NCBI GenBank assembly: GCA_022340285.1
Contig: JAJDOG010000084.1
Coordinates: forward strand, 62,001-126,000
DNA length: 64,000 nt
Reading direction: 5' to 3'
Source: Betaproteobacteria bacterium
GTDB taxonomy: Bacteria; Pseudomonadota; Gammaproteobacteria; Burkholderiales; SG8-39
Under the pieces are notes generated by a model. That model was not told the origin of the DNA. It saw only the letters and a list, made by a program, of their open reading frames with translations, and made no database searches. The number at the start of each line of letters is the position of its first letter. Position 1 is the first letter of the stretch. The position numbers and the translations under genes were made by a program. This document shows, in pieces, positions 60,490 through 64,000 of this stretch.

Positions 60490-61845
60490 ATGATGTCAGT
60501 CGATCGACGCTCCGGACTCTCGATCCAAGTAGACGTCGCCATCGCCGGCGGCGGTGCCGCAGGGGTCGCGGCGGCAGTGACGGCCGCGCGCCAGGGCCTG
60601 CGCGTTGCCGTGGTCGAGCGCTACGGATTCTGCGGCGGCGGTGCCGTGGCCGGACTCTCCGGCACGGTGTGCGGACTCTATGAGGCCAGCGACCGCGCGG
60701 ACGCCCGCCCGGAGCAAGTCGTCTTCGGTTTCGCCGACGAGTTCGTCCGTCTGCTCGAAAGCCGTCGCGGCATCACGCCGCCGGTGCGTTATGGCAAGAC
60801 CTACACGCGGGTGCACGATCCGCTGGTATGGCGCGAGGCGGCCGACCATCTCCTGCGCGAAGCGGGTGTGCAGGTGTTCTTCCATAGCACCGTGACCGAC
60901 GTGCTGCTCGACGGCGACCGGGTCGGCGGGCTGCTCGCCTATACGAAGCAGGGCAAACTTGCGATCCGCGCCGCAGTCACGATCGACGCGAGCGGCGACG
61001 CCGATCTGCTGGCCATGGCCGGATTCCCGACCTTCGTCGGTGACGACGGCAAGGTGCAGAACCCCACCATGATCTTCCGACTTGGCGGCGTGGACACGGC
61101 GCGCATCCTGTCCACCTATGGCACCGACACGATCATGCCGGAGCAGGTGTCGGACCTCCTGCGACGGTACAACGGCAACGGTTACTTCCTGCCACGCGCG
61201 AAGATCTGGCTTTTCACGACGACGCGTCCCGGCGAGCTGCTGTGCAACTGCACGCGGATCATCGGACCCGACGGCAGGGAGCTGAACACGCTCCTCGCCG
61301 CCGACTTTACCGACGCGGAGACCGAGGGACGCCGCCAGGTGCGCGAGTATGCCCGCTTCTTCCGTGACCACATTGCCGGCTGCGAGTCGAGCTGGGTGAA
61401 CGACACCGGGGTGCAGGTCGGCGTGCGGCAGACGCGGCAGGGCCGGGGCGTGGCGCTGCTCGGCAACGCCGACGTGGTGGCGGGAACGAAATTCGCCGAC
61501 GGGATCGCCCGCTCGCCGTGGCCGATCGAACTGCACACCGGCGCCAAGCCGCGCGTGGAATGGCTGCTGAATGACTGCTACGAGGTGCCCTTCGGATGCT
61601 TCGTGCCGGAGCGCGGCGCGGGCCTGCTCTTCGCCGGACGCTGCCTGTCGGCGCAACACGAGGCGGTGGCGTCGGCGCGCGTCACGGCGCAGTGCTTCTC
61701 CTACGGGCACGCGATCGGGCATGCCGCGGCGATGTGCGTCGAGGCGCGCTGCGAGCCGCGCGCCCTGAAAGGTGTCGACGTGCGCAGTCGTCTGAATGCG
61801 GACGGGGCGCGCTTGGGCGAGGCACCGATGGCCGCCTCGGCCTGA
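60490..61845 (+). CDS. FAD-dependent oxidoreductase
   Basis: 451 aa from ATG 60490, chosen because GGAGG lies six bases upstream; two earlier starts (60469, 60478) are possible. FAD-binding Rossmann VDVAIAGGGAAGVAAAVTAARQGLRVAVVER; further FAD motif AAVTIDASGDADLLAMAG; C-terminal LLFAGRCLSAQHEAVASAR. PF12831-type family, often annotated only as FAD-dependent oxidoreductase. It lies in the TRAP/methyl-transfer unit, so it may dehydrogenate the substrate or a methylated intermediate, or reactivate corrinoid; unproven. Confidence 0.82.
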   Translation: MMSVDRRSGLSIQVDVAIAGGGAAGVAAAVTAARQGLRVAVVERYGFCGGGAVAGLSGTVCGLYEASDRADARPEQVVFGFADEFVRLLESRRGITPPVRYGKTYTRVHDPLVWREAADHLLREAGVQVFFHSTVTDVLLDGDRVGGLLAYTKQGKLAIRAAVTIDASGDADLLAMAGFPTFVGDDGKVQNPTMIFRLGGVDTARILSTYGTDTIMPEQVSDLLRRYNGNGYFLPRAKIWLFTTTRPGELLCNCTRIIGPDGRELNTLLAADFTDAETEGRRQVREYARFFRDHIAGCESSWVNDTGVQVGVRQTRQGRGVALLGNADVVAGTKFADGIARSPWPIELHTGAKPRVEWLLNDCYEVPFGCFVPERGAGLLFAGRCLSAQHEAVASARVTAQCFSYGHAIGHAAAMCVEARCEPRALKGVDVRSRLNADGARLGEAPMAASA

Positions 61846-61936
61846 GCCATCGGCGCGGGCCGCCGCGCAGGCGGCAGTCGAGAGCGTCGATTGTGCGATG
61901 CGGTGTCCCGATCTCGTCACTGCACGCTTCTCAGCC

Positions 61937-61950
61937 TTGACGCCGATCAA
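61937..61950 (+). promoter_or_regulatory. DNR/FNR-type box upstream of the corrinoid protein gene
   Basis: TTGAC-GCCG-ATCAA, one mismatch from consensus. A -10-like TAATAT (61991-61996) would put it near -60, the class I activator distance. Confidence 0.5.
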
Positions 61951-61993
61951 ACCCGGGCCAGAAAGCGGTTGACCCCGCCGGATCGGCGCGTAA

Positions 61994-62008
61994 TATATCA
62001 GTTACATA
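61994..62008 (+). promoter_or_regulatory. Island operator 4 (corrinoid-methyltransferase unit)
   Basis: TATAT-CAGTT-ACATA, fourth copy of the YATAY-N5-RYATR motif. Flanking bases continue the similarity to operator 1 (ATATA...CATACCA). It overlaps the putative -10. Confidence 0.55.
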
Positions 62009-62070
62009 CCAGTTGCACGCGGCCAAGCGCCACGTGGGGCGCGGTGGACTGAGCCTGACTGGGGGGTGCC

Positions 62071-62706
62071 ATGTCGGAAGCGATTGAAGCGATCAAGGAC
62101 TGGGTAATCCGCGGCAAACGCAAGGAGGCCATCGAGGAGACGCGTAGCGCGCTTGCGGCTGGCGTCGACCCCGGGATGATCATGAAGGATGCCTTGATCG
62201 CCGCCATGTCCGAGGTTGGCCGGCGGTATTCGAGCGGCGAATTCTTCCTGCCCCAGATGATGATCGCGGCGCGTGCGATGACCGAGGTCATCCCGGTGCT
62301 CAAGCCGCACCTGATCGGCGAGGCGGCGGAGAAGCGCGGCAAGGCGGTGGTCGGCACCGTGGCAGGCGATTTCCACGATATCGGCAAGAACATCGTGAAG
62401 ATGATGCTGGAGGGTGCCGGCTACGACGTGGTGGATCTCGGCGTGGACGTCGCGCCGGACAAGTTCGTCGAGGCGGTGCAAAAAGAGGCGCCGAATTTCG
62501 TCCTGATGAGCGCGCTCATCACACTCACGATGGAAAGCATGCGACGCACGATGGAAGCGCTGAATGCGGCCGGCGTTCGCACCAAGGTGAGGGTGGGCGT
62601 GGGCGGCGCGCCGCTCACGCAGAAGTTCGCAGACGAGATCGGCGCCGACTTCTACGGCGAGGACGCCTACGCGTGCGTCCAGACCTGCAATCAGCTACTG
62701 CACTGA
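62071..62706 (+). CDS. Corrinoid protein (MtaC/MtbC/MtvC type)
   Basis: 211 aa. N-terminal helical cap (~1-85) and C-terminal cobalamin-binding Rossmann domain with D100-F-H102-DIG (axial ligand H102), then SALITLTMESM and VGVGGAPLTQKFADEIGAD. It shuttles a methyl group between substrate methyltransferase and tetrahydrofolate methyltransferase. It is separate from the corrinoid domain fused to the CmuA-like protein, so the island has two corrinoid carriers. Confidence 0.93.
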   Translation: MSEAIEAIKDWVIRGKRKEAIEETRSALAAGVDPGMIMKDALIAAMSEVGRRYSSGEFFLPQMMIAARAMTEVIPVLKPHLIGEAAEKRGKAVVGTVAGDFHDIGKNIVKMMLEGAGYDVVDLGVDVAPDKFVEAVQKEAPNFVLMSALITLTMESMRRTMEALNAAGVRTKVRVGVGGAPLTQKFADEIGADFYGEDAYACVQTCNQLLH

Positions 62707-62736
62707 GCACCCCCGGAACAGCCGAGGAGAGACGCG

Positions 62737-63822
62737 ATGACACCGAGAGAACGCGTACTGGCGGCGCTCCGGCGCGAGCGGCCCGATCAGGTCCCCTGGA
62801 TCGAGAACGACATCGAGGAGGACATCCAGACCCGGATAATGGGCGGGCGCACCGACTTCACGCCGGGCGAGCTCTGCCGCGCGCTCGGCATGGACGGATT
62901 CGGCTACCACTTTCCGAGCGGGCAGCAGGCGAGCGACGGCCAGTCGATCCAGACCACCGGCACCACCGGCAAGGAGGCGTGGTACCGCCCGCAGCGCATC
63001 ACGTTCGACTTCGTGCCGCCGTGGATCGCCGACATGGGCACCGACGCGAAGACCGGCCGGACCTACGTCAAGCGGGGGCTGCTCACGGACCGCGACTCGC
63101 TCGCGCTCTTCGACAAATTTCTGCCCGATCCTGACAATCAGGGCCGCTACGAGAAGGTCGCCGAGTGGCTCGAGAAGTATCGCGAGGATTTCGCCGTGTT
63201 CGCGCGCATCCGGCTCGGCAGCGCGAGCACCTTCGAGAGCATGGGACTCGATGTCTTCTCGATCATGATGTACGACGATCCCGATCTCGTGAAGGAGATC
63301 CATCGCCGGTTCTCGGAATGGTCGGCGCGCGTGGTGCAGCACCTGAACAAGCTGGATTTCGACTTCATCTGGGCGAACGACGATCACGCGGACACGAAGG
63401 CACCCTGGATCAACATGGAGATGTGGGAGGAGTTCTTCAAGCCCTACCAGCTGCTGGTCGCCAACGAGATCAAGAAGCCGTGGATCTTCCACAGCGACGG
63501 CAACCTCTTCCCGATTTTGGACGGGCTGCTGCAGCTCGGCATGAACGCGGTCCATCCCGTTCAGCCCTCGGCGATGGACATCAACCAGCTGAAGGCGAAG
63601 TACGGCGATCGCGTTTGCATCGTCGGCAACATCGATCTCGACTACACCCTTCCCCGCGGCACCGAGGCCGAGGTCGAGGCGGAGGTGAAGGACCGCATCG
63701 AGAAGGTGGGCAAGGGCGGGGGCTATATGATCTCGAGCGCCAACAGCATCACCGACTACTGCAAGGTCGAGAACGTCTGGGCCATGTCGCGCGCGATCAA
63801 GAAGTACGGAAAGTACGCGTGA
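62737..63822 (+). CDS. UroD-fold corrinoid methyltransferase (HxDG subtype)
   Basis: 361 aa, ATG after CGAGGAGAG. Uroporphyrinogen-decarboxylase family as used for methyl transfer (MtaA, MtbA, MtvB-like). In place of the HxCG zinc ligands of MtaA it has H252-S-D254-G-N, and VHPVQPSAMDINQLKAKYGDRV and IVGNIDLDYTLPRGT follow. Likely the substrate-specific or accessory methyltransferase paired with the corrinoid protein 30 bases upstream and the pterin-binding enzyme downstream, a layout like the mtvABC O-demethylase of acetogens. True heme-type UroD is unlikely in this context. Confidence 0.87.
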   Translation: MTPRERVLAALRRERPDQVPWIENDIEEDIQTRIMGGRTDFTPGELCRALGMDGFGYHFPSGQQASDGQSIQTTGTTGKEAWYRPQRITFDFVPPWIADMGTDAKTGRTYVKRGLLTDRDSLALFDKFLPDPDNQGRYEKVAEWLEKYREDFAVFARIRLGSASTFESMGLDVFSIMMYDDPDLVKEIHRRFSEWSARVVQHLNKLDFDFIWANDDHADTKAPWINMEMWEEFFKPYQLLVANEIKKPWIFHSDGNLFPILDGLLQLGMNAVHPVQPSAMDINQLKAKYGDRVCIVGNIDLDYTLPRGTEAEVEAEVKDRIEKVGKGGGYMISSANSITDYCKVENVWAMSRAIKKYGKYA

Positions 63823-63838
63823 GTTGGGCGGGGTCGCA

Positions 63839-64000
63839 ATGCTGATCGTCGCCGAGCGCATCAATGCGTCGCGCAAGGCGATCCGCGCGGCGCTCGAGGC
63901 GCAGGACGCCGGCGCCATCCAGCAGGAGGCGCGCGCCCAGGATGCGGCGGGCGCGGACTACATCGACGTGAACGGCGGGACGTTCCCTGGGCGCGAGCCC
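63839..64000 (+). CDS. Methyltetrahydrofolate:corrinoid methyltransferase, N-terminal part
   Basis: 54 codons before the window ends. Begins MLIVAERINASRKAIRAAL and continues EARAQDAAGADYIDVNGGTFPG, the pterin-binding (DHPS-like) TIM-barrel start found in AcsE, MtvA and MetH, with the conserved ERIN and GA-x-Y-I-D-V-N segments. It would move the methyl group from the corrinoid to tetrahydrofolate. The rest lies beyond the window. Confidence 0.85.
   Translation, partial: MLIVAERINASRKAIRAALEAQDAGAIQQEARAQDAAGADYIDVNGGTFPGREP

Noticed and set aside
62737-63822. Call as heme-pathway uroporphyrinogen decarboxylase HemE
   Set aside because: The gene is flanked by a corrinoid protein and a methyl-THF methyltransferase, and its motifs fit the methyltransferase branch of the fold.

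Overview
The window looks like a chromosomal piece of a high-GC, facultatively denitrifying proteobacterium, most likely a betaproteobacterium. The pointers are heme d1 genes of nitrite reductase (nirJ, nirN), an sNOR-type norSY-senC cluster, a PEP-CTERM tail, the cysI/DUF934/cysH/cobA/cysB order, and DUF2889, DUF3617 and ChaN genes. The taxon is inferred from gene content only.

Layout. (1) 0-5 kb: end of a heme d1 operon (nirJ-nirN), a short sulfite-oxidase-fold molybdoprotein followed by an orphan PEP-CTERM tail, and two DMT transporters, one with a His-rich tail. (2) 5-25 kb: a nitrogen-oxide respiration and NO-response block. nnrS, an NnrS-like membrane gene, a DUF59 gene and nsrR form one minus-strand operon behind a composite NsrR/DNR promoter. 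Heme A synthase faces an operon for a small membrane peptide, a CuA subunit II (norS), a subunit I whose active-site Tyr is replaced by Gln (norY), heme O synthase and SenC. Behind a perfect TTGAT-N4-ATCAA box lies a tightly overlapping operon of two cytochrome b fusions, one to ferredoxin plus NAD(P)H reductase and one to 2[4Fe-4S] plus an MvhD/FlpD domain, then a divergent heme-copper-oxidase-like protein, a second heme A synthase homologue and a DUF2249 protein. A Dnr-type regulator, hemerythrin, SirB2, an alcohol dehydrogenase and a NarL-like protein with a degenerate receiver follow. (3) 24.6-47.6 kb: mostly housekeeping genes. These are aspartate dehydrogenase, a ChaN-PDZ protein, an M1-type peptidase, assimilatory sulfate reduction (cysI, DUF934, cysH, cobA, divergent cysB-like), assorted membrane proteins, an epimerase, glpK, sucCD and a Tat-type lipoprotein hydrolase. 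(4) 47.6-64 kb: one-carbon metabolism. An NAD-type formate dehydrogenase (fused NuoE-NuoF subunit plus molybdenum subunit) has a DNR-type promoter. It is followed by an island with a PanB-like protein, a GntR/FCD regulator, a CmuA-like methyltransferase-corrinoid fusion, a fatty-acid-hydroxylase family protein, a three-part TRAP transporter, an FAD oxidoreductase, a free corrinoid protein, a second UroD-fold methyltransferase and the start of a methyl-tetrahydrofolate methyltransferase.

The island is the best candidate for an undescribed system. Four near-palindromic operators of the same type (YATAY-N5-RYATR) lie just upstream of four of its transcription units, most simply explained by the adjacent GntR protein. 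The genes suggest uptake of a small anionic methylated or methoxylated compound, transfer of its methyl group to a corrinoid and then to tetrahydrofolate, and oxidation via formate to CO2 and NADH, which could feed the nitrogen-oxide respiratory chain. The substrate cannot be read from the sequence.

DNR/FNR-like boxes recur at about 8.26, 9.48, 13.96, 22.66, 24.58, 47.63 and 61.94 kb, linking respiration, formate oxidation and the methyl-transfer island. I saw no tRNA, rRNA, CRISPR array or intact insertion sequence.
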